A stretch of DNA of 64,000 bases from Mucor racemosus (GCA_027405735.1 JAPEHQ010000018.1:372001-436000); one strand, 5' to 3'; numbered from the stretch's first letter, positions 46,923-57,976 are shown. Numbers and translations: made by a program. The notes: a model not told the origin generated them from the letters alone.

Positions 46923-47439
46923 ACACCTTATATATACGAATTGGTAGTCCTTCTCTATGCTTTCTTCTTCGTTCTTCTCTTTGATTTCTCTTAATTTTGC
47001 TTTACCTTTTTAATAAATAAATTATAACAAACTGTAATTATTTATCCATTTCTTTACGTATCTATTCTTCTTTTAACCTTCGTGTTATTATAAACATAAC
47101 ATACTTTATCTCACTTTGATAACTTGTTGGCTGGTACATTGACCTTTTCGGGACATCGTTTCAAATCAATCATTGGTCTTATTATTAACAAGACTTTTAG
47201 CTTTCATTCATTACATTTGATTGATTCCCAGTTGGAAAGCCAAGGAAGACCCACTTTTTTATTAAAAAGTATGCTGTATGTTAGTCTTTAATTTTCTAAT
47301 GTCGTCTCTCAGCCTTGATGCTTGTCTCTTGCGGGCGAACCTGTTTACATAAGCCTCATCACTGCATTGAGTTAGACTAACATTACTTTAAGCAAAATCC
47401 TCATGCATCTCCTTATCTTCAATTTTTCTTTTTATCAAA

Positions 47440-47880
47440 ACTCTACTAGCATTTTGCGGAAACCTAATCATCCCAGATGATGTTAATATGGAAGTGATTG
47501 ATATTCTCCTGAAGAATGTTCGGACGTTTGTTTATCATCTTTGGGTGCCTACAGGTTGATGGAAATGCCGCATTGTGGGGCTGTCTTTTCTTTATTAAAC
47601 CATTCCCCCAAATTTAGAAGTCTTCCTCATAGATTAATATCTGACAATGGATGACTAAATCAGTTGCATATCACACATATACGAATAGTAGCCCCCAGTT
47701 TACCTCAAGTAGTTGTTCATCTTGACCAAGAGAAAACATACGATAGGGTTCATTCAGAATACCATCGCTGTGTTTCGTTTCATTTTGGTTTCCTGGTGTA
47801 TTGGTGCCTTGTCTGTCTTCTTTGTTCTTTGGAACTAAGTTATCAGTATCTATTAATTGATTTTTTTCTTCTTTTTTTTT
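47440..47880 (+). pseudogene. LINE reverse-transcriptase fragment 1
   Basis: Decayed non-LTR reverse transcriptase. Readable pieces include HRLISDNG followed by a stop, and VVVHLDQEKTYDRVHSEYH, corresponding to the first catalytic-Asp block of the RT palm (LDQEKAYDRV type). The RT fragment at 49264 carries the same two blocks. Frameshifts and stops throughout. Confidence 0.7.
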
Positions 47881-47958
47881 TTATCGTATGTAAATTTTGT
47901 CTCTTATTAGGATTTTTTTTAAAATCAATATGAAAATGATGTAAACAAGGTAGTGTTT

Positions 47959-48330
47959 TTAAGCCTTCTTGTTCAAGGAAGAAGAAGAGATTATAGTATT
48001 GTCATGGAGAGATGCAGAAAAGACCTGTGGTTGAATCCAAGATTCAGCATGAATAATACACTGCCAATGGAATTTGCGCAAAGTTAAAAAGGCCGGGCCA
48101 AGAATCTCCAAAATGGAATCATCCAGAGGAACACCATCAGTTTGGCATAAGCCAGTGAGAAACCGCATTAGATTTTTGTTTATTAAAGTGTATCTTTTAT
48201 TAACTTTTAAGGGGGGATTATGTATCAATTAGAGGCAGGGTCAAGGTTGCAAATCGAGTTCCTGCAGAAGGAAAAAGAGATGTTTAAAATTACAGAAGCA
48301 ATCCAAGGCTCAGTGTCAATGACACATCGC
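47959..48330 (-). pseudogene. Probable LINE C-terminal fragment with 3' flank (minus strand)
   Basis: An 89-codon minus-strand frame ends with ILGPAFLTLRKFHWQCIIH and a short Ser-rich tail, the style of the C-terminus of non-LTR retrotransposon polyproteins. It is preceded by the family D segment (48185-48322). It is opposite in orientation to the RT fragments on either side. Assignment by pattern and context only. Confidence 0.45.
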
Positions 48331-48589
48331 TAATGATATTTCTACAGTGTTGCGTACGCAACTCTAAGTACAATCAGAACATCGTCGTCTACATCAAGCA
48401 TGTTTAACGAGCATCTATTTTATTCGGGAACATGGGACATCTCAAGCAACTTCTTACTTTTAGTAAAAAAACACCTATACGAAAAGATTTATCCCAGCTG
48501 TTACTAATTTAGTAAAGTGACCTTTACCATACTCATCTTAGGGTAAACTCCGTGGAGAGGTCAGCAAATGCGGGTCAAAATTATGCGTT

Positions 48590-49160
48590 ACACATAACCT
48601 ATTCCATATTATGTATATATTGAATAAATTAAAAATATATTTTACAAAATTAATAATATTACATTAAATAATAAAAATTTTAATATATCAAAAGCAATTT
48701 TTGGAATGCCAAACAATTGCAAATGCAATAAATAAAATGTTATAAATTTTACAAATTTACAAATTAAAAATAATAATAATTATTAAGTAATAATGGTTAC
48801 AATTTTTTTAAAGTATTATAATCTGCAATAAACTTTATTCACATATTTATTATTTTAATATTGTTTTGTTTAAGAGCGTTATAATTCATATTATTTGCAA
48901 CACAAACAATAATAATAAAAAACGCACAATAAATAATTAAAAAATTAAATAAAAACTACAAATAAAATAATATTTAACAAAGTGTTAATATTATTAAAAA
49001 TTAATTTAAAAATTTAAAAAATAAATACTCGTTTTAATAAATTTAAAAAAGAGTAACAATAAAATTTTTAATAAATAATAAATTTAGCAGTAATTTGTGT
49101 GCCTTTTAAAATAAAAAAAAAGATATACTATTAAATTATACGTTATACTAAATAAAATGT
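48590..49160. other. Extremely AT-rich block
   Basis: About 570 bp made almost only of A and T, with short direct motifs such as AATAATAAT, TTTAAAAA and AAATTTACAAATT, and no ORF. It is markedly more AT-rich than the surrounding DNA and lies between LINE fragments. Confidence 0.6.
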
Positions 49161-49263
49161 AACGCACGAACTTTTTCGTATAGGTATAAGGTTTTATTAA
49201 TGATGACTTTGGTGCGATGCCCCCAAAAAAAAAAAAAAAAAAAAAAAACGATGCCCCCAAAGC

Positions 49264-50305
49264 AGGCAAAAAATTTTGTTTTACGCCAACTTTACGCACT
49301 TTCCTGCTTTTGTAACTTTGCCGACTACACTGCTTACTGATGCTCTCCAAGATGTATACCCTCAGTCGTGGAAGCAAACTCGAATGGTTTTATTTTTCAA
49401 CAAAGGTGATCCTGAGATGCTTAGCAACTGGCGACCCTTGTCCATGATTGACTGCGATGCTCGTTTGTTTACAAAAGTTACTGACAAATAGATTTAACAA
49501 AGACTTGCCGCATCTACTCAATCCTTATCAAGCAGGGTTTATGCATCACCGGTTGATTTCAAATAGCGTGTTTAGGATTTACTCTAGACTGGGTACATGT
49601 ATATGTATCACTAGTAGAATTGCTCAAAGGGTTATTTAGACATGATTCTTAGCACAGGATGATGAGTATGAGGTTATAATGATGTATTGCAATTTTATTT
49701 TATTTTATTTTATTTTATTTAGTTATGTTACATTTAGGCTATGATGAAATGGTGTCAGCCTGAGATCCTGATGTTGAGCCAATCATGAATTCGTTCCTGG
49801 AAATGGAATTCAGCTATCCCATTTGTATAAACATTCACTGTCTAAAGTTAATCAAGCATGAATATTCCATATACTTAACTTGGTCGTATCCTACTAAACT
49901 TGTTCTGGTCAATCTATTATATCATTATGTTGTAACCAACTAGTCCTTCAAGATTATGAAATCATTCATTTGTACACTCTGTATTGCATACTCTATATCC
50001 GCGCTTCCAAAACATATAAATACTCTGAATCCTGATGTCTTTCGAGACGGATGATTATCTTTTTTTACTTACAATATACTCAATAAATATATCTAGTTTT
50101 AACTTATTTTCTAGTTATACATTGTGTATATTAAACATAATGCCTGGATTAACCACTCTCTCATGTCCAAACTGCGGGCTACTGCTCCTCTAGATCCCAA
50201 TGTTATCGTGCTGCAAGATCAAGAGAAAGCATATGATCGTCTGAACTCTGACTACCTCACTCGAGTAAGGCTTCATTTTGTCTTCCCTGATATTTTGGTG
50301 TCAGT
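49264..50305 (+). pseudogene. LINE reverse-transcriptase fragment 2, split by an LTR
   Basis: RT pieces run on both sides of the family C LTR (49569..50137). Left part: SWKQTRMVLFFNKGDPEML and NWRPLSMIDCDARLFTKV, then after a frameshift LLNPYQAGFMHHRLIS. Right part: INHSLMSKLRATAPL, then VIVLQDQEKAYDRLNSDYLT and a few residues more, before the next LTR begins at 50306. The pieces rejoin logically across the insertion, so the LINE is older than the LTR. Confidence 0.8.
49569..50137 (+). mobile_element. Solo LTR, family C copy 2
   Basis: 569 bp beginning TGTTTA and ending TAAACA, closely matching the LTR at 30530..31081. The target duplication is decayed: TAGCG before, TAATG after; the latter restores the LINE reading frame. 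It contains a short TTTTA tandem array near 49694 and the conserved TATA core CCAAAACATATAAATACT near 50008. Confidence 0.85.
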
Positions 50306-50859
50306 TGTTTATATATATACTTAACATAATCAGCTAAAATACAATTAGAACTAGATATATTTATTAAGTATATGTATAAGGAAAAAAGATGAAGATATCA
50401 AGCTATGAGTATAAAGATCAGGTATTTATATGTTTTAGGAGCGCGGATATAGGGTATAACATTCGATAGTTGGATCTTGATTTAATAAGTTGGGAGACCA
50501 GTTGTATGAGGTTTTGATGTAAATAGATATGACCAGAATCAGATCCGACAAGGAGGAGGCAAAGTTAAGTAGATAGAATATTCTTTATAACAGAACAAAC
50601 CAATGTGAATCGTCGGTAACGATTTCCATTGGCTCAGCTTCAATAATATCACCTCATCTTAGACTCAATATAATATATAATAAAATCACTCCACCTTATT
50701 CCATAATTGAGATAAAGTTGATATGAATCATTCCTTCCAGTTCCTAACTCTAATGATCATGTCCAGATAACATATTAAGAACTTACGATGAACCATACAT
50801 TCTGCGCTCATTATTAGTATTACATAATCCAGCTCAATATTTAGTCAATATCCTAAACA
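50306..50859 (-). mobile_element. LTR related to family C, inverted
   Basis: Starts TGTTTATA and ends CCTAAACA, so terminal repeats agree with family C on the reverse strand. The complement carries the same promoter core AAAACATATAAATACCTGA and the AATAAATATATCTAG 3' segment, but the middle is diverged (a subfamily). No target duplication is visible (TCAGT against ATCTT), suggesting a rearranged or old insertion. Confidence 0.7.
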
Positions 50860-50950
50860 ATCTTGACCCTGCCTCTGATTGATACATAATCCTCCATTAA
50901 AGATTAATATAAAATACACTTTAATACAAACGAAATATGCATCCGTCTTA
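50860..50950 (+). repeat. Short family D fragment
   Basis: TCTTGACCCTGCCTCTGATT through AAAATACACTTTAATACA is the complement of the family D repeat at 46530 and 48185. Confidence 0.55.
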
Positions 50951-51112
50951 CATCTAAATATAGTTGGATACGCCCCTTTTAGCTTAACAATCTTTATTTT
51001 AACAACTAATTCAACTTAACTCATATTCCATCTAAAGTTACACTCTATAAATTTGTGACACTCTATAGTGGCAGACAATCCCAATGAGACTTGGTCCGTT
51101 ATGGCTTCTCGT

Positions 51113-51300
51113 TGTTTAAGATACTGAGTATATATTAGGCTGAATTATATAATAGTAATAATAAGCACAGAAGGCATGCTTCAAGGTAAATTATTAATAG
51201 GTTATCTGGACATGATTATTAGAGTTAGGAACAGTAAGGAATGATGCATATAAACTTTATTTGAATTATTGGTGCAATAAATAACGACGTTGTTTACTAA
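51113..51300 (+). mobile_element. Truncated family C-type LTR
   Basis: Begins TGTTTAAGATACTGAG and follows the complement of the LTR at 50306..50859 through TTATCTGGACATGATTATTA and AGGAATGATGCATAT. Similarity then stops, so only the 5' third is left. Confidence 0.6.
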
Positions 51301-51691
51301 AATAAGAAAAATATAAAAATAAAAACGGTAAAAATACAATTATAATCAGCTAAAGTTTTTATTACAAAAGATTTCTGAAGATTTAAAATAATTGAAAAAG
51401 TAGGAGGGTAATTTATAGTGATTTGGAGAACTTGTTGGATGATACCATCAGACTTGAATGGATTTATATTTAGTAATCTCCTAGTTCTGAGTACATTGTT
51501 ATTGACTTAATATTTTAAGGGGTAAATCATGCAGAGCATTGGCCATAAGGGATTGATGTCAAGTATGACAATATCGACCTTTTGGGAAATGGTTGTTCAT
51601 TATTATTATATCTATTTTCTGTAACCTTGAATTAAGGGGTAATTTTTATATACTTGAATCTTATTTATATTGATAGTGCAGTTTCAATATA

Positions 51692-53325
51692 CAGTGAGTC
51701 GCAAAACCCTTTCAATGATTTGGAAATTTGAATGAAAATAACCATAACTTTCTCAGTTTCAATCGGAGATACACTAAATTTCTATTTTAAGTAATTCAAA
51801 CGTTTTTAAATTATTTTCAAAAAGTCCGATCTAATTAATTAAAGTTCCGAAAAACTATGCAAGTTTAAAAAAAGGTACATCATTGAAAGGGTTTTGCACG
51901 CACAGGCTTAAAATTACAATTTTGTAACCCCTAACTTGTACATTAACGCTGGATATCTCATAAAACAGAGAAATATGCGGAAAATATATGAGATGTTTTT
52001 CAACTTTTACCCTGCCTTTTTACTAGTAGTTTCAAGCAAAATCATCAAGATGAAAACTGTATCGGATGCCAAACGTAATGACGTTATCTCTCTGTTAAAT
52101 TCAGGCCATACCGTATCGGAAATTGCTCGTCATGTAGCTGTTAGTCAAGCCACAGTATGTCTTATTAGAAAAAAGGCCTGTCCTGACCGAGAAAAACCTA
52201 AAGGAGACCGACCATCTAAGCTGACTACTGCGGATATGAGATATTGTGTCCATAAAATCACCAAAAGTGGCTTGGATAATGCGGTACAAGCCAAAAAAGA
52301 GCTTCATCGTAATGTACACGTTAATGGCAGTGCAAATACTGTACTAGGGCTCTTCGGGATAATGGGTTAGGCGCATTACCTAAGATAAAAAAGCCAGAAA
52401 TTAGTGATGAAAATGCAAAGGATCGCCTCCGCTGATGTAAAAACAGAATTGATTGGAATTTGGATGACTGAAAGCGTGTTATATCTACTGATGAGGCTAG
52501 AATTAATTGTTTTAACTCGGATTATCGAATTTGGTGCTGGAAAAGAGACAGCGAGGAGATAAAACCTAAGCATACCAAAAAACAAGAAAAAATGGAGATG
52601 GTCGAATCATGATTTGGAGCTCTATTTCTTGGTCTGGTGTCATTTGGTTGTCCAAGGTCGAAGGTAATATGAACTCCAACCTATACAGAACTATTATTGA
52701 TGATGATTTGGAAAAATCCATTGACGATATGTGTCAAAAATTGAAGTTGCGTCGTAATTAGGTTATCCTTCAACAAGACAACGATTCTAAGCACACCTCT
52801 AATTTAATGAAAGAAGACTTCAAAACAAAAAAATATGAAGTAATGTCATGGCCAGCGCAATTTCCAGACCTTAATCCCATTGAAAATATGTGGAGGTTAT
52901 TGAAAATCCGTCTAAACGAATACGATACATCCCCAAAAGGGATGAATGATATATGGGACAGAACTCAAGAGATTTGGTATGACAACGTAACAGTTGGGGA
53001 ATATCAAAAAGTTATTTCGAGTATGCCTCATCGTGTAAAAGCTTGTATTAAAGCAAAAGGTTATGGTATTGATTATTGACTGCATTTAAATAAGCTTCAA
53101 TTTTTTTTTGATAATGCGTGCAAAACCCTTTCAGTGATGTACCTTTTTTTAAACTTGCATAGTTTTTCGGAACTTTAATTAATTAGATCGGACTTTTTGA
53201 AAATAATTTAAAAACGTTTGAATTACTTAAAATAGAAATTTAGTGTATCTCCGATTGAAACTGAGAAAGTTATGGTTATTTTCATTCAAATTTCCAAATC
53301 ATTGAAAGGGTTTTGCGACTCACTG
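51692..53325 (+). mobile_element. Full-length inactive Tc1-type transposon with 210-bp compound TIRs
   Basis: 1634 bp flanked by TA on both sides (51690-51691 and 53326-53327), the Tc1/mariner target duplication. Inverted repeats of 210 bp (51692..51901 and 53116..53325) are nearly identical; outer ends are CAGTGAGTCGCAAAACCC. Each TIR is itself bounded by the motif GCAAAACCCTTTCA(A/G)TGAT at its outer edge and the complement of the same motif at its inner edge, giving four copies in the element. The transposase inside is inactivated. Confidence 0.92.
52050..53079 (+). pseudogene. Tc1-type DD34E transposase, inactivated
   Basis: Starts at an ATG after the left TIR. The helix-turn-helix region (SDAKRNDVISLLNSGHTVSE, then IARHVAVSQATV) is intact for about 100 codons. 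Frame is lost near 52347 and again near 52430, a TGA lies near 52468, and a TAG at 52759-52761 interrupts the second catalytic block. The catalytic triad can still be read in pieces: TDEARIN, LQQDNDSKHTS, and DLNPIENMWRLL. Thirty-four residues separate the second Asp from the Glu, the DD34E spacing of Tc1 transposases. Its defects imply it now depends on another source of transposase or is dead. Confidence 0.9.
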
Positions 53326-53330
53326 TATTA

Positions 53331-53473
53331 CTATGAAGAAAATATCTCTTAATTTTCTTAATTGTGCCACATTAAGGAAAATAAGAAAATTTTCACTGCT
53401 TATTTTTTTAAATTTTGTCTTATTTTTCTTAATGTGGCATAATTAAGAGAATTAAGGGATTTTTTCTTCATAG
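53331..53473. mobile_element. Palindromic MITE, family E copy 2
   Basis: CTATGAAGAAA...TTTCTTCATAG with long inverted arms and strong identity to 6368..6515. It lies only 5 bp from the right end of the Tc1-type element. Confidence 0.8.
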
Positions 53474-54095
53474 TGTATATATGAGCAGTTGACTAAATTG
53501 ATATCTTTGTTTATTATTGTTATTATTAATTTGGATAGAATCCTATTTTGATATATGTGTCATTTATGTAATTGATTGCGCCATGATCAAGGGTGCTATC
53601 ATTTACACAACATGTATGATTCAAAAAGGTATTTCATATTTTTAGCATGCGTTTGTTATTGTGTTCAATTGAAGCGCTTGTTTGTTATTGTCGTTTATAT
53701 TTCAAGTGGCATCATATTTTATGAGCGACACTTACGATTTCACAAACAATGCATCGTATTACGGTTAGCCGAGTTTGACCGCTTTAACGGGCCGGTTTCT
53801 ATGCAAACTCGAATGAGGGTATTGAGTTTCTTTTTTTTTTTTTTGTCAACTATACTCGAAAACAGGATTGAAAAAATACTTCAAGTTGTGAAATTGTCAA
53901 ATATGTTATTATCAATTCATAATCCCATACTAACTTGACAAGGCTGCGATGAACAACCTCCTTAAGGCGAACCAATACTTACTCCCATCCCGTTTTCTAT
54001 CTGGGTTACAAAAAACGGGCTGTTTTCCAGCTCAAATCGAATGACCGTTTGGTTTAAAACTCGATTGAAACTCGAATCGAAGTCCAACCCTAATA
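53474..54095. other. Intergenic, nothing recognised
   Basis: The ORF at 53576-53938 (+) has a hydrophobic segment but no recognisable family. Repeated CTCGAAT/ACTCGAT-like motifs occur between 53800 and 54080. Confidence 0.35.
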
Positions 54096-54472
54096 TTTAC
54101 TATATTACAAGATCCCTTGAACTATTTCTATATATATATATATATATATATGTCATTGTACGTTTATACAGTTGGACCACTTAAAACCTGGTGCTCATAT
54201 AATAGATATTACTGCATTGACAATACTCTATTCGCTTTTTTACTGTTACAATTGAGATTGCAGTAATGTGAATATAAAATAAAGAATAAGAAAAATAGAG
54301 TGTAGTCAATTATAATGCAGTCGTATCTATTAAATGAGCACCAGGTTTTAAGATGTCCAACTGTAATAAATGTTTTATATAATATATAAAACAAAATGAA
54401 TAAAGAAAAAATAAGAAATGTATAATGAAATATATAGAAAATAGTTCAAGGGATCTTATAAAATAGTAAATG
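54096..54472. mobile_element. Outer palindromic element split by a TA-flanked MITE
   Basis: Left arm 54096..54135 and right arm 54431..54472 are inverted repeats sharing ACAAGATCCCTTGAACTATT and its complement. Between them, next to an (AT)n run, lies the MITE 54169..54363. The outer pair looks like the arms of a second, older hairpin element. Confidence 0.55.
54169..54363. mobile_element. MITE with CAGTTGGACC termini, TA target duplication
   Basis: 195 bp. Left CAGTTGGACCACTTAAAACC and right complement GGTTTTAAGATGTCCAACTG; the arms extend about 75 bp each. TA at 54167-54168 and 54364-54365. The CAGT start and TA duplication place it with Tc1/mariner non-autonomous elements. It differs from the 51692 element beyond CAGT. 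Confidence 0.85.
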
Positions 54473-55153
54473 TAAAGTAAGGGATATCAAAATGATATGA
54501 AAATATTATATTAATCAAAAATATAGGTAAGAAATACAATAAGTTTATTAATTGTTCTTTTTAAATGTTGTTATTTATACTAATGTTCATCTGTTAGAAC
54601 ATCGTTGATGTTGATAATGTTGTTTGAATTTGATAATAAAATGTCTTTACTGACATCTAATGAAAAAGTTGAGTTTGTTGATTGTGGTGATATGAGATGT
54701 TGTGGTTATATCCGTATACTTCCATCTTCCATGCATATGCGTTGATTTATAATTACTGAGTAAAGATTAAGCAAAGATTTCAGATATTGATCCTGTCAAT
54801 ATTCGGTTATGTTGTATTTATGGCAATTGACTCTGTTGTTCTTTTTGTATGAGTTGTAAAACTAATAATGGGAGATTAAATCAATAGTATATATAAGGTC
54901 TGGTAAATTTCGTGTTACTTCTGAACTAGAATCTGGAAGTATTGCTTTATCAAAACCAATGTAATAAGAATTAGACAAGAGTAAAAGGTGGAGTTTATTC
55001 AATATACAATATGAGGATATATGTAATAGAAGACGGCAATCTCGGGTAATGCAATGATAATATGGGTACAAACAAGAATAAAATAAAAAAAAACGAAAAC
55101 AAAATCGATTGGCAGCTATATGCACTACGATATTGGTTTCAACCAAAAAGAAA
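54473..55153. other. Intergenic, nothing recognised
   Basis: AT-rich; the ORF at 54862-55194 overlaps the tRNA and is a shadow. Nothing else seen. Confidence 0.4.
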
Positions 55154-55224
55154 TGCTGGTAGCAGGAATCGAACCTGCGTCGACACGGCCACAACGTGAT
55201 GTACTGCCACTATACTATACCAGC
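55154..55224 (-). tRNA. tRNA-His (GTG)
   Basis: The reverse strand folds as a tRNA. The acceptor stem is GCTGGTA paired with TACCAGC, discriminator A. The anticodon arm is CACG-TTGTGGC-CGTG with anticodon GTG, and the T arm is GCAGG-TTCGATT-CCTGC. No intron. The extra G at position -1 of tRNA-His is not encoded and would be added after transcription, as in other eukaryotes. Confidence 0.94.
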
Positions 55225-55227
55225 AAG

Positions 55228-56460
55228 TTATGATTGTTACGATTGTAATTTTATTTTGTAATGCTGAATTATAAATGCGGTATTTGAATTTCTAAGCCAC
55301 TGAAAAGCCAAACAATTGGTACCTGAACTGAAGTTGAATTGGAATGTCTATCATTGCATTTATTATATAACATTTACATTACCCAAATCATTAATAAATC
55401 GAGCTTTCTTACGTTTAAAATATTTTGGAAACCTTACTGTATTGTCATTTAATCGCTGAGATTCTATATCAAGCTAGTAATTCAAACAAATATCGCTTAA
55501 AACACTTTATATATCTGATTTTGTCTCGGGATCGTTATATTACTGCAAGAATAATCCAACAAAACAGCAAGTTATTTCACGAAACAAGCACCGCAGAGTA
55601 TCATGATTGTTACAATTTTAATATAATAATATAATAATATATTATATTTTAGGGCGGTAATTGAATTATAATCCAATGAAATATTAAACATTGGTTATCT
55701 GAACTGACGCTGAGTTAAAATGTCTATCATTGCATTTATATAGCAATTACATTATTCAAATCATTAATAAAATCGAGCTTTCTTACGTTCAAAATATTTT
55801 TGGACCTTTTTCTTATTATCATTTTATCGTCGAGATCCTATATCAAGCTAGTAATCCAACAAATATCTCCCAAAACACTTCGTATATCATGTATTTGATT
55901 TTGTCTGGGGTGAAATGAACTAAGCTAGATTCCCATCATAAAATACCTAAATTAAATGTCATCGGCATTGGAACCATGCTATCAAAGATAAGACTGTATA
56001 GTAAATAAACAATTGCATGAAGATAGCAAGAAGGGTATAATACTCAAATAAGATATGTTAAAATACTAAAGTAATGTGGGATATCCCAAATAAAAAACAC
56101 AGAAAGTACATTCTTATAAAGTAGAACAAGTAAAGGCTGTTCTGAAAGCATGATTGACAAAATATATTTAAAGCACCGTTCTTGATCCACCAAATCAATA
56201 ACCAAACAACCCAACATTTATACTCAAAAGTAATGGAATCACTGGTAATTGCAATACAATTGCCAGATAGTAAATAATCACCAAATAATATAAATAGAGA
56301 CGTAGAATAACCATTTTATTGCACATTATCCATATTTTAATAAAGAAGGATTTTAACAGTATCCTTTTATCGCTTTTTTACCCCTTATTTTACTGTATGG
56401 GGATCGTTATATTACGGCAAGAATAATACAACGAAACATCAAGTTATTTCACGAAACAAG
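55228..56460 (+). repeat. Two tandem copies of a ~380-bp repeat just upstream of tRNA-His
   Basis: Unit 1 is about 55228-55600, unit 2 about 55604-55910 continuing at 56398-56460. Shared landmarks are ATGATTGTTAC near the start, ATGTCTATCATTGCATTTAT, ATCGAGCTTTCTTACGTT, CTATATCAAGCTAGTAAT and TTATTTCACGAAACAAGC with CACCGCAGAGTAT. Unit 2 is split by the family A element. The units start directly at the 5' flank of the tRNA, a typical landing site for LTR retroelements. Confidence 0.65.
55911..56397 (+). mobile_element. Solo-LTR-like element, family A copy 2
   Basis: 487 bp from TGAAATGAACTAAG to TTTTACTGTA, with a perfect 5-bp target duplication TGGGG (55906-55910 and 56398-56402). The uninterrupted tandem unit at 55510-55530 shows the empty site. 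It matches family A copy 1 at 4240..4708. Confidence 0.8.
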
Positions 56461-57976
56461 CACCGCAGAGTATTATGGTTTGCCACATCATACATATTTA
56501 TTAATAGGTAAACGTATAGGATAATCTTTCAAAATTAATTTCTGTAAAGGAAATTGTCCTTTAAATGGTTGTACCTATATTTTGGATCGAATTAGTGGTT
56601 ATTATGGTTATAGTTGTGTATGTCTAGGGTAATACAGCATATCAAAGATACTACTGCCCATTGGTCGTTTATTTTTAAAATTATGTTTAATCGTATCTAC
56701 AGTAAGTCAATGAGTCGTCAGCTATAGAGTGTAACAGAACAAAACCGAGTGTAATTTTATAGCACAATAATATATATATTTTTTATTGATTTATCACAAA
56801 GAAAATTGAAGAATATGGAGAGTATTTATTTAGCTCTTACGACATAATGAAATTTAAATCTATTTTGTATTACTGGAAAACAGGTAAAAAGTGAAATGTA
56901 ACACGTGGGCGAAAAAAAAAAAAAAAGCTAAAGGTAAAATAAGAAAAATGATAGAACTACAGTAGACAGTAGACGGTAGACAGGAATCAAGTTAAGAGCA
57001 TAAGCTTCAACGTATTATTATTACAGTTCCTTGGCTATGCCTTTTTTTAATAAATTCCCAATAAAATTAATTTTTAGTTCTTGAGTATATATATCGTACA
57101 TGTCTAGCTATTTGGAGATTTGTAAGTTATAAAATGTGGTCATACCTTTCAAACACATTTTCATACATTTAATATCATATTTGTATTAATTTTTTTAGGC
57201 CAAGTCTGTTTGAATTAATAACAAGGCCATCAAGTAAATTATTTTCAAGAACACATAAGCAAAATCAACCCAATTTTAATGGGTAAATAATTATTGGATA
57301 TAAACTGCTTTCCGTTCTAGCGATTGTTGTGTAAATTATTTGTATATGTAACACAAGCATATTCCTACAATCTAATTAGCATTTATCAACTTAGATTTAC
57401 AATTGCTAGTAATTTTAGTAATTTGATACTTTATTGTCGTCTATCTAGGCCCTTTTCAAAACATGTACGTACATATACACATATATAGCTGCCCACAATA
57501 TTAGCAGCTTGTAATCTTTGAAATTTCCATCTGTGATAAACGATTTTGTTTGGTTGCAATTTTTTGAGCATATTCGAGAACAACGATAATTTAAAAGTAA
57601 AGTATGCTGCATATTCCGTGCGCTTGATTCAGATTTATGCAGCAAAAACAAGGCATTTGTACAAAATTTATTTCGATAATTATTTCCCAACACTAAAATA
57701 AATTGCGTACAAAAGTTGTTAGTGGAATGAGCATTATATATAGCATGATATTTGACCCATATTTCCGTCTGTGAGCATGATTCAATAGTTTTAACTTAGT
57801 CAACAACTTTAAAAGCTAATACAAGCTGTTAGCTGTTGAAACCGTAGATCTAGGTAAAATAGGAAACGCACATTTTTTCGATAAATCCAAATGAAACACC
57901 GTCTCAGACAAATCATACATATTAAATATAAAGGCAACTCGAGCTTTCCATTTTTCCCTCTTTTTCACTTTTAATT
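56461..57976. other. Intergenic, nothing recognised
   Basis: About 1.5 kb of AT-rich DNA. The ORF at 57445-57693 (-) has no family signature. The last 60 bp are T/C-rich and precede the APP1 start. Confidence 0.4.

Noticed and set aside
53576..53938. 120-codon ORF with a hydrophobic segment as a membrane protein
   Set aside because: Low-complexity Phe run, no family, and located in transposon debris.
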